A DNA stretch of 64,000 nt from Apostichopus japonicus. Its lineage: Eukaryota; Echinodermata; Holothuroidea; Aspidochirotida; Stichopodidae. The notes below the pieces were generated by a model. That model was not told where the DNA came from, ran no database searches, and saw only the letters and a list, made by a program, of their open reading frames with translations. Within the stretch, counting starts at the first letter, position 1. Every line of letters starts with the position of its first letter. This document shows, in pieces, positions 22,200 through 35,677 of this stretch. Made by a program: the position numbers and the translations under genes. The stretch lies in contig NC_092576.1 in NCBI RefSeq assembly GCF_037975245.1, forward strand, positions 44,571,111 through 44,635,110. The letters are read 5' to 3'.

Positions 22200-23492
22200 C
22201 ACATGGTAGTCATGTGTGCCTTTAATATATCGCGACCACCTCCTGTAAAACTGCTCTCGTAAACTTCGAAGAATTAATGTTGGTGTTTTCAAAGCAGGCA
22301 TCGCCAATTTGCCTCTATAATTAGGCTCAGCATCAAACCTTGTTGAACGATATGAATCCGGTCTTCGCGTTTGCTCGATACCCACGCTCCTCTAAAACAA
22401 CGCAAAATCACTCTTCGAACACATGCGTCATGGTATTGTGATGAACGAGTTAAACAGCAGAGGAGAAGATTAGAGAGGAACATGATCAAATCTGGGTTGG
22501 TGATACACAAGCAACTGTACCTCGACCAGTACAAGTTCTATCGTGAAATGCTCAAGAAAGCCAAATGTAGATATCACCAAGATGAATTGAAAAGTGCAAC
22601 GGCAATTGTTTGGACTTATATATCGAATGTGCAGACCTAGTCAAGCACGTATTTTACCAGGTCATGACTCGGAGAAAACGCTAGCAAATGATTTCGCTAC
22701 TTTCTTTAACAAAAAGGTTCGAGACCTCCGTGACAAACTTGACAACATTGCACCCCAAATTATTTCTGTTGATCTTTTTGACGCTGGTGATAGCACTCTT
22801 ACATCATTTGATAATATTGATATTGATTACGTTCGAAAACTTACAACCCAATATACCACCTCGTCATGTGCTTTGGACCCAATTCAAAATAAACTCTTCA
22901 AATCATGTTTGGATCCTTTACTACCTCATATTACAAGCATCATCGATCACTCCCTTTCGTCTGCAACTATACCACAAAACACAAAACCACAACAATATCC
23001 AACCTTAAATTCATTGTTAAAACAATAGAGCGAGCTGTTGCAGCACAGCTTAATGAATATCTTCAGCACACCGGTCTCCATGCTCCAAAACAATTGGCAT
23101 ATCATAAATTTACAGCACTGAGACTGCAATGTTACGAATCCAGAATGATCTCTTACGAGCTGTCGATCAACACCATGAAGCTGTACTGGTCGTACTCAAT
23201 TTTTCAGCTGCGTTTGATACCATAGATCATGTTACTATACTTGAACGCTTGCAATCCCGCTATGGTACATGTCTGTACTTCATTGAAATGGTTCGAATCC
23301 TATCAACGAGGACGTATTCAATCTGTCGACATAGTGGGAGTTTTGTCGGACCCGCGTACATTATTTGAAGGGTTACCACAAGGTTCGGTACTTGGAAAAT
23401 CTTTATTAGCGATGTATGTAGCTCCTTTCGGTGATATCATTACTGCTCATGGCATCGATTATATATCTTATGCGGACCACACCCAATTGTGA
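22200..23492 (+). pseudogene. CR1/L2-like LINE reverse-transcriptase remnant
   Basis: Successive frames encode the region from the endonuclease-RT linker to the RT palm: LLDTHAPLKQRKITLR then WYCDERVKQQRRR (about 22365-22460); LANDFATFFNKKVRDLRDKL; CALDPIQNKLFKSCLDPLLP; SLSSATIP; KTIERAVAAQLNEYLQHTGL; VLNFSAAFDTIDH (first catalytic Asp region); LFEGLPQGSVLG; and ISYADHTQL. The palm motif that should be YADD is YADH, so a catalytic Asp is lost. At least four frameshifts are needed to read it through. The 5' half (endonuclease) and 3' end are missing. Clade assignment rests on motif style only. Confidence 0.85.
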
Positions 23493-24341
23493 GCAATATA
23501 GGATGTTTTTCAAGTCCATTTTCATATTCATTGCCAAGGAATCATTAAGTCATTTGACTTTCGTTTACTTTTTAATAAAGTTGGATATGTTGAGCATTAT
23601 GTAGAAAATTGTAATAAACACCCACTCTTCCCTGCTGCGAATTTAGGAATGCTTTTTTAATCTGACCAACTTTTTACGATCAGTGTAAATTCATGGACAT
23701 TCCTATGTTTTATTTTGGTGTCAATGTGTTGTGTATACGTATGCACGACTAATACCGTCCATTCTAATGGTATATGTATATGCAATACCGACATAAACAT
23801 TTAATCTCTATCCAAACACGAAGCAAATATATTCTGGAGATAAAATCATTCTATTTTATTTTAGTGTGTTTTATGAATTATGTGTTAGTTTATTTCATGT
23901 AAATCTAATTTAGTTTATTTTATAGCATATTTACCTTCTCAAAGTGTATTGTATTGAGAGCGTATGACGATGCTTTGCAGTATGTATGAACAATGCATAC
24001 AAGGGCGTGGCAACGCCATCATCATACCAAAGAAATAAAATTTGGGAAAGTTTGCGTTTTCGGCCAATTTCGAAGAGGAAGACCCAAACAAGGCAAAGGG
24101 ACATTCTGAATAAATCAAGGGTGTATGTGAGTATCGAGCAATGTTTTGCATTGAGCGTTGCTAACATGTCAACAATGTATATTAAACATGATAATACGCT
24201 TACCTAAAAACAAAAGTCTGGGGGATGAAAATTCATATTAATGTATATTATTTAGTAGAACTCTCATAAAGAGAGACATTCTAAGTAAATCGATGGTGTA
24301 TTTGGATGTCACGCATATTATTACATCTACAAAGACGATCA

Positions 24342-24630
24342 GTAAATGTTAACGCTATCGGAATACCAAAGTAAGATAATTGAGAAAGTCTTCGCTTCTG
24401 GGTCTTAATCTTGAAGGTTGCCCTATTATGCCAATCTCTAAAAAGAAGATCCGAAAAACGAAGACCCGGAAGTAAATCATGCTATGGCGTTGTGAAAATA
24501 TGTAGTGTGCCGTAGAAAGACATTAGAGAAAGTCTTCGTTTTCCGGGTCTTCGTTTTGGAGGTCATCGTTTTGGAGATTTCCAACTCTACCTTCTTCGTT
24601 CTTCGTTTTGGAGGTTTTTTTTTTGACCCA
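24342..24630 (-). repeat. Right arm of the 8.5-kb inverted repeat
   Basis: The reverse complement of the left-arm unit. It holds AATGTTAACGCTATCGGAATACC (inner end), TTGCCCTATTATGCCAATCTC, GAAGACCCGGAAGTAAATCATGC, GGCGTTGTG and GTGTGCCGTAGAAAGACATTAGAG, then an outer stretch with four CTTCGTTTT-type repeats ending TTTTTGACCC. It has about 1.7 units against 2.7 on the left. A more decayed copy may lie at 23995-24125 (AACGCCATCATCATACC, GAGGAAGACCC). Confidence 0.85.
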
Positions 24631-26085
24631 CCCGTGTTCGTGGTTTGATATTAACATGAATGATTTCGATAAATGGTTTAAATTCTTCATTCCTTGCATT
24701 TTTTTCTTCTTAGCAAGTTACGATCTCTCTGAGTATAATTTGTTAAGTATTGGTTCTGTCTGTAGATATTATAATATAACGTTACTTTCTAATTCCTTTC
24801 ACTTGAGGCTTTTAATTAGGTCCATGACATTAATGGATATAGAGGAAGACAATTTATTGTATGTAAAAGCACTATTTTTCGCTTGTGATTAGCTAATTAA
24901 TGATTTCAAAGTTTCTTTGTTCTATCAATTTCTTTGAGGATAAAGCAAATATGTGGATCCAGCCAGTAATCCCCCCCCCCCCCTCTCGCCATTCTAGGCC
25001 GTTCATACCACTGTACTTCTGAAAATGTACCCTAGACACTTTGTTCAATATAGGACATTACATATCATAATATATGATATTACATTTTTTCGCATCAGTC
25101 TGTTTATAATCAGAAAATATAAATGTAACACCATATGTGATATCAAGAAAGAACGCACATTTACCTCTATAAATCAGATTGATATGTAATAGTGATGTCA
25201 CAAATTTGAATATAGACTTTCGTCAAAAATATCAAAGCCGTATTGATTTTCTTCTAAATTAAATGATTTAGATACCGATATTAGCATGTGTCACGAATTC
25301 ATATGATGATCACGCATTGATGTAGTGCGGTATACATGTGGCGGATAAATGTTTGGGATAAAGTGAAGGTTGATGTTGTAGAGGCGTTATTATCCTCCAT
25401 GTATCTCTGTTAAGACCTGCATTCTATGGTGGAACATGACTGAAGTGGGGTAACGGGGAGAGGAAAGGGGCGTTGTAGTTGTTCCGGAGTGAAACTTTGA
25501 TCCATAAACTTCAATATAATAGGAAAGTTGTCATTCGCTGGATTAGTAACGCATGATTTAGGACTAAATGATGGGATTGGTAACATTATAGAAGTTATTA
25601 CTATATTTAGCATTTAATGTTTTTATTTATTAACCTCATAACATAATAGTAACATATTATGGCTTGTTATCTCTGGTGATAGAGTTGGGGTTTCTATTAT
25701 TCAATTTGTTATGATTTCGTAAAGTACGACTTGTGATCTGATAAATGGAAATTGGAATTATATATTATGTCTAATTTAACCGTTAGTTCTGCAGATTTGT
25801 TTTGTTTAATAAACACAACATTAACATAAGGAACGTTAGAACAAGTTAAAAGTTGGAAGGTGTAAACTTACCTAATAAAAGTGTTATGATAAACTAGAGA
25901 GTCTTTTTAAAGTTGTGAATGTTTGCATATTCCAACTATTTACATTTAAATCTACATGGTTTGATATCTCCGTGCGACATATATTCCATGTAATTCAGTT
26001 AGTAGCAATGAATTAGCTTTAACTAGGCACTTGTTATATTCAACGACGGTCGAATGAATGCGTTCGAATACTGTAACATTTGTAT
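24631..26085. other. Non-coding stretch
   Basis: No supported gene. A 94-codon frame on the plus strand (24608-24892) starts in repeat DNA and has no recognisable domain. Poly-C at 24970-24983. Confidence 0.5.
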
Positions 26086-26101
26086 ATACGTTTTATATAT
26101 G

Positions 26102-26176
<75 letters not shown>
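26086..26176. repeat. (TA)n microsatellite
   Basis: A TATATG-type start grading into about 30 pure AT units. Confidence 0.95.
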
Positions 26177-26179
<3 letters not shown>

Positions 26180-28000
26180 TTTTCTGATTTACTCACTAAC
26201 AAATAACATCCTACATAAGATGTAAAATAGAAAACAATAACGTTACCGTTGAAACTGAAAACAGGTTACACTAATAAATAATCTTTTTTTCTAGTAAACT
26301 TGAAGTAGCGATATTTGTTTAGTTGTGCTGATAGTTTAAATGACTTACGTTGCATGTTGATGCAACTTCAAGGTGCCGTATCGTAGACCGCTGGAGTCGG
26401 TTTCTATCAGTTCCCCTTATATACACAGTTTTCGAATGCAGAAGTCGTAAACTGATGTAATATTGAATCTGGAAATGAAAATAGAAGCGTCTTTAAATGA
26501 ATATAGAACAAACTTCCACAACTTCACATAATTACCCGAAGATGAAAGCTGTGGAGGAGGGGGGGGGGGGGGGTTAGATGAGGTGGACTCTTAATCCACC
26601 TCCCCTCCCATATTGTATGATTCAGGGACCTTAATTTAATTAACGCTCGCATTGATTTGACTTTTCGTAGAACTATATAGACTCCGCTTTCTGTTACGAA
26701 TTGGAGGAAGGGGGAGCGGGGAGGAACTTTTTAGTAACGTTCGTTCAGTAAGTGTCCAAGTTGAGGAAGGTTTTACAACTTTCTTTGGTTTGGGGGCGAA
26801 ATATACGAAAAGGTGGTTCACAAGGACTGAATCTTTATTGATACATATTTTTTTTCTTGAAATTCAAAGTTGCGAATAAACTGTAATGCCATATAATGTT
26901 GCTCGAACTTTCACCACTTTTAAAAAGATGCTGGACAACTTCGACACCGAATTGCAGTGATTGACTGATCAACAAAAATATGCAGGGGAGCAACTTGGAT
27001 GATAATTAGTAATGTACCTCGTTCCTGGCTAGGAAAGCAGGATCTTTATACGTTTTAACACTTTTAGATTTTTGCATAGTTTAGAATTTTTTTCAATTTT
27101 GGAGCAAAATGACATTATATATCAGCTCAAGCGGTTCCAGATCCTGCTTTCTAGTGTAGGTATTTTAACCTAGCAGAGAAATACCGTATATTTGTTAGGT
27201 TCCAATTTCATATTCAATTGATTGCAATTTTTAACCCGGTGTAGTTTATTGTTAGCCTTATACTTCCAACTACCAAAAAAATAGACGTAACCGAGAATAA
27301 ATAAGCCCTGCTTTACCGCAGTCAATCTGTGAATGAATGGGGGACTTACTTAGAGAAAATGCTCCAGTATTCCTTCCCTACCATGGCGCCACTATTAGGA
27401 TCCAATATAATATCATATGTATACAAGATGTGTGTTCTACAATTGCCCAAAAGTTTGCGTCCCGCTTTCGTTCACGAAAATTGCGGTGGGGGCTTGCGGG
27501 GGGGGGGGGGGGAGGGGCTCTTCAAATTGTCATAGTTCATATATTCTTTGGTTACTATTTATAAATAATGTAATTTATATTATTCATCTAGCATTTATCT
27601 AATATTTCGCAAAAACATGTTTTCTTACATTTCTGTACGTGTATTCTGAGACAATTTCAAATCTGACAATTGCTAAGAACGATTAACAACGTCGCATGTA
27701 GATCAAAAACCGAAGGAATCTCTCTAAATGCACACAAGAAGAATGGTTTCCATCTTATGTTTTGCATGAAACGCATTTCTAAAGTGAAATGAATTCATCT
27801 CAGTAGATTTTAGTTTGCTTATTTGTAAAGGGATTGAATTAACTGGACATAATTACACCTTAATATAAATTAAATTAATTTATGGAGTGTATATGACATC
27901 CCCCCCCCCTCAAAAAAAATACATAGTAAGCGTGATTATTGGTTTCAGTGTTATTCGTAACCTACGCATTCATGATGGTGTATATGTGGGAGCGTGCGGG
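26177..28000. other. Non-coding stretch
   Basis: Homopolymer G/C runs (26558-26573, 27497-27513, 27900-27909). Nothing coding is supported. Confidence 0.55.
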
Positions 28001-28695
28001 TGTATGGCGGGCCATCAGTCTCAAATCATAGGAGATCGACTTATACCGATTTAAATCTACATATACCAGTTTCCTTCGACTTATACCACATTCCAGCAGC
28101 TGAAATTGACTTCTACCGATTTAAATCGACATATACCAGTTTAATTCGACATATCATCGATTTAAATCGACATATACCGATTTATTTTACTTATCATCGA
28201 TTTAAATTGGTATATGTCGATTTAAATCGATGATATGATGAATTAAACTGGTATATGTCGATTTAAATCGATGATATGTAGAATGAAACTGGTATATGTC
28301 AATTTATAAAATGGTACAAGTCGAATTAAACTGGTATATGTCGATGTAAATTGACATATACCAGTTTCATTCTACATATCATCGATTTCATCGACATATA
28401 CCAGTTTAATTTGACATATCATCGATTTAGATTGACATATACCGATTTATTTTACTTATCATCGATTTAAATTAGTATATGTCGATTTAAATCGATGATA
28501 TGTAGTATGAAACTGGTATATGTCGATTTAAATTGATGATATGTATAATGAAACTGGTATATGTCGATTTAAATCGGTAGAAGTCAATTTCAGCTGCTGG
28601 AAACTGGTATAAGTCGAATGAAACTGGTATATGTATATTTAAATCGGTATAAGTCGATCTCCCACGATTTGAGACTGATAGCCCGTCATACGGGT
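28001..28695. mobile_element. AT-rich foldback element, copy 1
   Basis: The ends are inverted: GTATGGCGGGCCATCAGTCTC on the left and the complement of GTATGACGGGCTATCAGTCTC on the right, continuing inward through CAAATC.T..GAGATCGACTTATACC. The interior is made of ~25-40-bp modules such as TTTAAATCGACATATACCAG and ACATATCATCGATTTAAATC in alternating orientation. The DNA can fold on itself as one large imperfect hairpin or as many small ones. CGGGTG abuts both ends and could be a 6-bp target duplication. A second copy lies at 31815-32372. No protein is encoded. Confidence 0.8.
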
Positions 28696-28835
28696 GGGGT
28701 GTGCGTTTGTGACCCCTAGTTGGAAAACACGATATATTAAGAACGACTGTTGGAACAGAGTTCATATTTAGTGTTAAGAAAAACCACATTAAGTACAAGA
28801 AGCATTGTTTTTGGTTCATGTAAATAGCTTTTGGG

Positions 28836-29700
28836 TTCACCAGAGGTCAAATTGTGGAAACCTTGTAAACACAATATCTCAAGAGGGAAGTTTGGGCAAA
28901 CCTCTTACTTGTTATGAAGGTGTATAACAAAGAGTTAAGGGAGCCTATAATTTCTAGTGTAAGTCACAAGTCACCTCGGGTCATCAGAAGTCAAATTGTG
29001 AAAATCTTGTAAAATAGATATCTCAATATTGGAAGCTTGGGCAGACCTCATACGTAGTGAAGGTGTATATCATAGAGCTAAGGAAGCCTATTGTTGTTAA
29101 TGAAGGCAAAAGGTCATTTGGGTTCACCAGAGGTCAAATTATGAAAACTTTGTAAACATGATATCTCAATATTGGAAGCTAGGGCAGACCTCGCACCTAG
29201 TATGAAAGTGTATAACATCGAGTTAAGGTAGCCTATTGTTTTTGGTGGAGGTCAACGGTCAGTTGGGGTCATCAGAGGTCAAACTGTGGAAACCTGGTCC
29301 CATTTAAAATTAAGGAGCCTATTGTTGCTTTTGGTGGAGGTCGAAGGTCATTTTTAAGTCAAAAAGTGCCAAACATTTACTTCACTCCCTTCTTACCTGT
29401 CGCTCTACATTAACATACCTTCCTAAATACAATATCGTAAATGACGTTTAGACAGTTCGCATATTAGGTATGTTATTATACCACATTGAGTACAAGAAGC
29501 CTTATGTTGTGGACGGAGGTTATTGGTCGTATGAGTTTACCGTGGTCAAAATGTGAGACCCATGTTTACACAATACTTCAACAAGGACAGATATCATATT
29601 TAATATGTTGGTGCATCATTCACATTTAGTACGAGAAGCATGTTGTTGAGGTCAATGGTCATTCAGGACAGCCTGTGTCATTGCAAAGTTATTGTTTATC
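28836..29700 (+). repeat. Tandem AGGTCA-rich repeat, ~141-145-bp unit
   Basis: GGGTTCACCAGAGGTCAAATTGTG-like starts occur at about 28836, 28977, 29120 and 29265. Each is followed by CTTGTAAA.A..ATATCTCAA, GGAAGCTTGGGCAGACCTC, a GTGTATA.CA block and a GCCTATTGTT block. Units decay after 29360. AGGTCAACGGTCA (29249-29261) and AGGTCGAAGGTCA (29338-29350) are close to DR1 nuclear-receptor sites. The same family lies at 62620-63290 and 42120-42420, both in reverse orientation. Confidence 0.8.
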
Positions 29701-29945
29701 ATATCACACTGCTTTACGGGGCAGCTAAGCGGGGCAGGTATACGGGGACGAAAATTTAGAGGGAAGATATAAGTGGCAGCTATACGAGGACACCTGTGAA
29801 AAGAGGCAGCTATACGGGGCAGTTACACTGAGGTAGAAATACTGGGGCATATATACGAGGACAGATATGAAGGGGCGGTTACAGGGGTAAGTTTACAGGG
29901 GCAGATATCGGGGACAGCTACAGTAAGCTACAAGGTCGGTTAAAA
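29700..29945 (+). repeat. GGGGCAG-TATAC minisatellite
   Basis: Imperfect units of about 16-20 bp of the form GGGGCAGCTATACGGGG..., e.g. GGCAGCTATACGAGGACA and GGCAGCTATACGGGGCAG. Confidence 0.7.
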
Positions 29946-30120
29946 GGACTGTTATGCGACTGCGACAACTGTTGTATGTGCTATGGTTAACATTTTCTCC
30001 AAAATCAACTGAACATAAAAAAAAAAACTGACATTGTTCATGACATTCAACGATTTTATCAGAATCCAAGCTTGATTCTCATAGTATGTACATTCACAAT
30101 CCACCCAAAATTAAACACGG

Positions 30121-30144
30121 CATATATATATATATATATATATA
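30121..30144. repeat. (AT)n microsatellite
   Basis: About 12 AT units. Confidence 0.9.
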
Positions 30145-31814
30145 CATCAACATAATGTACAAGATATAAAAAGAAACATGAGGTGTAGCTATATAGGCCA
30201 GTTGTTAATATACTTGTAATATCAACGGTGTCACTGATATGGAAGTGATACAGGTGTGTCAGTATATATCTCAGTGTTGTGAGTGCTGAATGGCATTCAG
30301 GCAAACAATGCTTTCAACACCCCATATTATCTGTTCTCTTTCGCAGATAACATCCCTCAAGTTTCTCATTCTTTCTGACACAGCGATTTGAATTCCGTTT
30401 TTTTTTTTAATGTTGCGAATTATAACGTTGTATCTCTAACAACTTAAAATAATATAATCGAGTATCCTTAACTTATTACTGTATATTTGCATGCAGTGCA
30501 ACTTTCAAGAAATGAGTTTTAGGATTTGAAAAAAAAAAAATTTACGTCATCAACATGTAATAATATAACAGTTTTCATAGGACGTTATGGAGAAGTGTGG
30601 AAAAAAAAACACGGTAGGATTTATTTTGATCCTTAAACATTAATCTAATTGAATATTTTTCATTGTCATTAATAAATACTTGAGGAGAATTGTTTAATTA
30701 TAAAATAGTTGTTTGAGTAATGATAGAAACACGGGGCTACATTCAGGATCAGAAGGAAATACATCGGACCGCAGTTATGCAATAGAAGACAGAGGAAGGG
30801 ATCTGGAAGTCGTGTTGTATTAAACATGTTGAATTTCATAAAGACTATAACCCAAGTCGCCCTAGCTCCCCCTTATCCGTTACCATAATGGCAACATATA
30901 TGATGTTTATTAAAGGTTGTAATGCCAACAGTAATCCATTACATTTAACCTACAAATGTTATTACAATATTGATAATTAGTGTGAATGAAAATACAGAAG
31001 ATGCACGTGTATTAGCAGCAATATCTGCCATTGTGGTGAATTATCTCTTACCTCCCATTCACCGGTCCACAGATTCAGAAAACGAAAATAAGGAAAAGAT
31101 AAGTGATCGTTCCAAACTGTATGAATAAAATAAAAGAGACTAAATTAAAGTACCAGTGCATACTTAATCTTTATAAGTCTGGATTGAAATCATCAACATT
31201 AAACTAACCTGATTATGTTGGCTCTCGATGATATCTTCACATCAGCTGAGTAATCAATTTAGTTGGTTCCTTAATTAATATCTTATCAGTTTAATATCAT
31301 TATCATCTCATTATGATAGCTGATCATTTTACAACCTTTGTAACTCAGTAAGAATTCCCATCAATTTCATCAGCGTATTACCATGATCATCTCGGTTTTA
31401 TACCTGATCAGCTTACAACCGTTATCCTCCTATTTATACAGCCAATCAGGTTCCAATTAGTATCAACTCATTAATATAACAAATCAGGTTTACACTTATC
31501 CTGCATGAAACATTTGAAACAACTAAAATGGGAACGAATCTTGAACTAAAACAAGAAACCGAATCATAAAAATTGAGTGATCGATGCAAAGAAGAATAAT
31601 AACCCATGAGAAGATGAACAAATCAGAGAACACTCAAAATCAGTGAAATCATCACTGACCATGAAAGCCACTTATTTACATATTGAAAATAGAAAAAAAG
31701 GCACAATGTATTTGGAATTACTTTATTGAATTAAATTATGGAGCTACACGACTAGACAGAGCATCGTCATAATCACATTTCCGATGTCCTGAAAATATAT
31801 CAGGTGTACAATTA
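30145..31814. other. Non-coding stretch
   Basis: AT-rich DNA with no exon or repeat I can match within the window. Confidence 0.55.
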
Positions 31815-32372
31815 TGACAGGCCATCAGTCGCAAATCGTGGTGAATCGACATATACTTATTTAAATCGTCATATACCAACTTCCTTCCACTTATACCAGT
31901 TTCTAGCAGCTTAAATTGACTTCTACCGATTTAAATCGACATATACCAGTTTAATTATACATATCATCGAGTTAAATCGACATCACAAGTTTAATTCGAC
32001 ACATCATCGATTTAATTAAATCGACATATACCAACTTAAATCGATGATAAGTAAAATAAATTGGTATATGTCCATTTAAGTCGATATATACCAGTTTAAT
32101 TCGATGTTATGTCGAATTAAATCGTATATGTGTCAATTTAAATCGACATATACCAATTTATTTCGACCTATACCATTTTAAATCGATATATGCCGATTTA
32201 AATCGACATATACTAAGTTAAATCAATGATATGTAAAATAAATTGGTACATGTCAATTTAAATCGGTATATGTCGAATGAAATCGGTAGAAGTCAATTTT
32301 CCTGGACTTATACCAGTTTCTAGCAACTCATATTGACATATACCTATTTAAATCGACATAACATCGATTTAG
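31815..32372. mobile_element. AT-rich foldback element, copy 2
   Basis: The left end TTATGACAGGCCATCAGTCG then CAAATCGTGG matches the copy-1 terminus. The interior uses the same alternating modules (CGACATATACCAGTTTAATT, ATCATCGATTTAA, ATTTAAATCGGTA). The right end is decayed. It lies 3.1 kb from copy 1, with the AGGTCA tandem repeat between them. Confidence 0.75.
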
Positions 32373-35361
32373 CTCATTAAATATATTCCAAATCCCGATT
32401 TCGGTGATGATTGACATGTGGAGGTACGCGCCTGCGGTTAGAAATCTTGTAGGGAACAGGCCAAATGGTAACACAGTGAACCCATATCGATGTGGATCAT
32501 ATATGATTGTACGTACTTACACTCATACACAAGAGATGCACATACATTATATATGATGATAATCATGAGTGGCAACTTGATATACCGTCACAGGTCACAG
32601 AAACGACCACGAAGTGTTATTTACCTCATGCAGCATGTGTTGGGTGAAGTTTTAACCATCGCAAAATATGATTTGGATAAATAAACTCACGCATTATTTT
32701 ATATTTATAGCCACAAAAAAACTATCCCACCAAATATTGGGGGATATTATATACAATATCCCCACCTAAAATATTTGGGGATATCCCCCATCCCCATGAT
32801 CGCCGCCAATGATTGTAAAATCCTTTTCTTTCTGTTTGTTTACATTTTCAGATTGCGAAATTTGATTGCAAGCCGAGGATATTGCATCATATCTTACAAA
32901 GATAACATAGTTGCAGTGCGCATTCTATTAATGACCGGCGGTTTTACCGGTCCAGATCTACCCACCTGCTATAACTAAATGCAAGTCTCTACTTTTTGGT
33001 TATGATTCAGTATCAATACTGGTAACGATATGACAAATGTTCATTTCCACTAAACTCAAGAAAAACACGTATAATTTGAATAACCACGATAACTTCTTTT
33101 TCATCATAGACTTACATAACCCGCAGCATAGGTGCATCCATGGCAGTTTACTTGATCTAAGCGAAGCATGAAATCTTTCTTTTGAGCATTACTTTTAATT
33201 AATGAGTAAGAACATTCCCAAAACACAAAGTATATAACAATACAGTAACACGGACCTGTACAGCAGCTCCTTAGTCAAATCAACCTCCCCCTCCCCCCCC
33301 CCAAAAAAAAAATGAAAAAAGAAACGATAACAACCAACGAGAAAATAGCACATACGCAAGAAGCGCGGCGTGAAATATTTAAACCTAACCTTTTGCGCTC
33401 GATTGCTCATCTTTATATGTTTCTGCAGAGTAATGCATTTGTTTCTTTTAACTCTCTTTAACGACTACAATGAGTGCAATAACGTCTAACAATTATTGTA
33501 GACGCCTGGAGACAATGGTGGACCATACAGTTCATTTAGAAAACATTACTGAACTTTTCTTGTATTTACGCGTCGACCGATGAATACTACAAATTGAATG
33601 CTATCTAAACTATGAATCCCTCTCTTAACTTCCACTTACAAGATCATTGAAGAAACACAGTAAGCTGCCTTACTCCAAAATATTTAATATTTTCATATAC
33701 ATCGTTACCTCAGTAATACCGTATATGTAATAATGTAAAACTGTACCGAGTCGATAAACAGTATGTATATTCATGGCTTGAAAATGAAACTAATACTCAT
33801 CAGATAATAAATCAGGCCTATTTTATGCACATTTTAATATGTATGCAGATTTACAGTCCAACATGTAAATAAGATATTTTTCTTTGGTAGTGTACGACCA
33901 CGCTGAATTTGTCTATAATTTGTCAAACGACCTGGCATTAATTTGAGACCGAGTTTTGAATTTATCTGGGGGCGTGGTGTGACACCCCACACCCCGTTTG
34001 TATGTCTATGAGGTCACTTACTCAATTTATAATAGTGAAATTCAATTTCCTATATATAAATACAGCGTTAGTGTAAGCAACGATCACTAAACAGTATTAT
34101 ATTACACTCACTATGCGTTGACTCTTCACTTTGCGATCTACAAAATATGTTCATATCATAAGGAAAATATGTAATTAAATGTCTACTGATAATTTAACCT
34201 AGTTTCTGCTTGGTTGATGTGATTACTGTGGGAAACAAACGAAATAGGGGCTCGTTCTGGAACAGTCAATAACTGTATACCCTTGTATACATACGTGTTT
34301 CATTTCCTCTATAGAAGTATAAACATGAATTAAATATTGTTCTAAATTCACGTTTGTTTTTAATACTTTCCTCAATATCATTACCGACATAATGTTGATA
34401 CTATTATTTTTTCAAAGCAAATCATGCATTAATGCTAGTGTTCGTTTATACTTTTCAAGCGCCAACCAAGGGGTTGATGGTGTTTCCCCTACCCCCCCCC
34501 CCCCTCCATCACCACCACCACGTATTTCAAACTAACACAGCATTTCCAAGTACAAAATAGCACAATGTTGCGTTTAGGCTTAGATATATGTTAAACTCTA
34601 CCTCAGAAGGTACCATTTGAAGTCTGGGGAAGGACCACAGGCCCCATCCCCTTACCCTACTTCCAACATTTCATGCGGGATTTCACTATTCCGCATGTTC
34701 CTGTAAAACACAATACGTGTGTCTTAGTTTTAAATTTATGTCTTTGATATTATAACATTTAGCTAATGTTACCAATTATGATATTTCGAGTACGGTACAT
34801 TCAGTCCCAACGGTTCTTTTACATTTTTGCTCTCTGTCTTGTTTCGCTTATGTTTTTTAAAACACAGCCTATATTTTTATTTTAATAACTAATTTATTGG
34901 TATTGCGTCACAAATGTATACATTTGCTAAATTAATTTTTAGTCTATTTACTCTACTCGTTTAATCTGTTTTGTCTCGTCATTGTACACGGCCAGTGATA
35001 TCCGCTGATACAGATGTTGCTATTTTAAAATATATTCGGAGACTGCGGTTTATAAAGGGGTCACTGGCCAGAACTCACATAATACGGTAGGCGGAAGGCC
35101 TATACCTTTCTCCAAAATGTCAAATATCATTAATCCTGAGTTACATAGGATCCCTGGTAGTAGTACGAATAATTAACATATACCTTTGTGTAAGTAACTA
35201 AACGTAGGACTGTGTCAAGCATTTTGTTTGCTTTCGTTAGCTTGGACAAGAATTAAGTTAGAATTCGCGGATTTATTCTGCAATTCAGATTGAAAGAATA
35301 GTTTTTGGCGGTTGTGTGTGTGTGCTTGTTTGTGTGTCTTTGCCGGGGGTGGGGGAGGGGG
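32373..35361. other. Non-coding stretch
   Basis: Contains a palindromic patch at 32720-32790 (CCAAATATTGGGGGATAT ... AAATATTTGGGGATAT) and poly-C runs at 33293 and 34494. No supported gene. Confidence 0.55.
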
Positions 35362-35563
35362 CAGGCGCGGCGGAACGGAAAAATTATTGGGGGGGCTAAT
35401 GTGTGGAGACTATCTAAGCGGAGCGCCACCATCGGTTGGCGCGGAGCGCACAAGAAAATTTTGGGTTTTTTCAAACCCCCAGATGGCCGGAAACGGCACT
35501 TCCCGAGTGTTTTATGCTGCGAATACCTGGCCCTAAAATATGGGTCTCAAGCCTGCAATTTCT
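35362..35563 (+). mobile_element. hAT-like element with the SGAPPS core
   Basis: The left end CAGGCGCGGCGGAACGG leads to the core CTATCTAAGCGGAGCGCC (35409) and GGTTGGCGCGGAGCG, then CAGATGGCCGGAAACGGC, ACTTCCCGAGT and AATATGGGTCTCA.GCCTGCAATTTC. The same order is found in reverse at 51627-51871, which has both terminal repeats. The right terminus is eroded here. Confidence 0.75.
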
Positions 35564-35677
35564 CAGATTGCACGTAAAGTCTGTAAAAACATTGTAATTT
35601 GTATATTCGATGGTGTTTTAAGAGAGTAGCTATTACTCGTAGTGTACTCACAAAGACGTTTTTGAGTGTAGTAAGGG

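Noticed and set aside
28001-28695. CRISPR-like regularity
   Set aside because: Modules alternate in orientation and have no constant-length unique spacers, and the context is eukaryotic.
28487-28840. 117-codon minus frame with Tyr/Thr/Asp-rich repeats
   Set aside because: A read-through of the foldback modules; no independent coding evidence.
35305-35577. Recurrent short proteins with SGAPPSVGA or LSKRSATIGWR
   Set aside because: They recur because the DNA core of the miniature elements recurs. Two frames are open at once and neither has a consistent start or stop.
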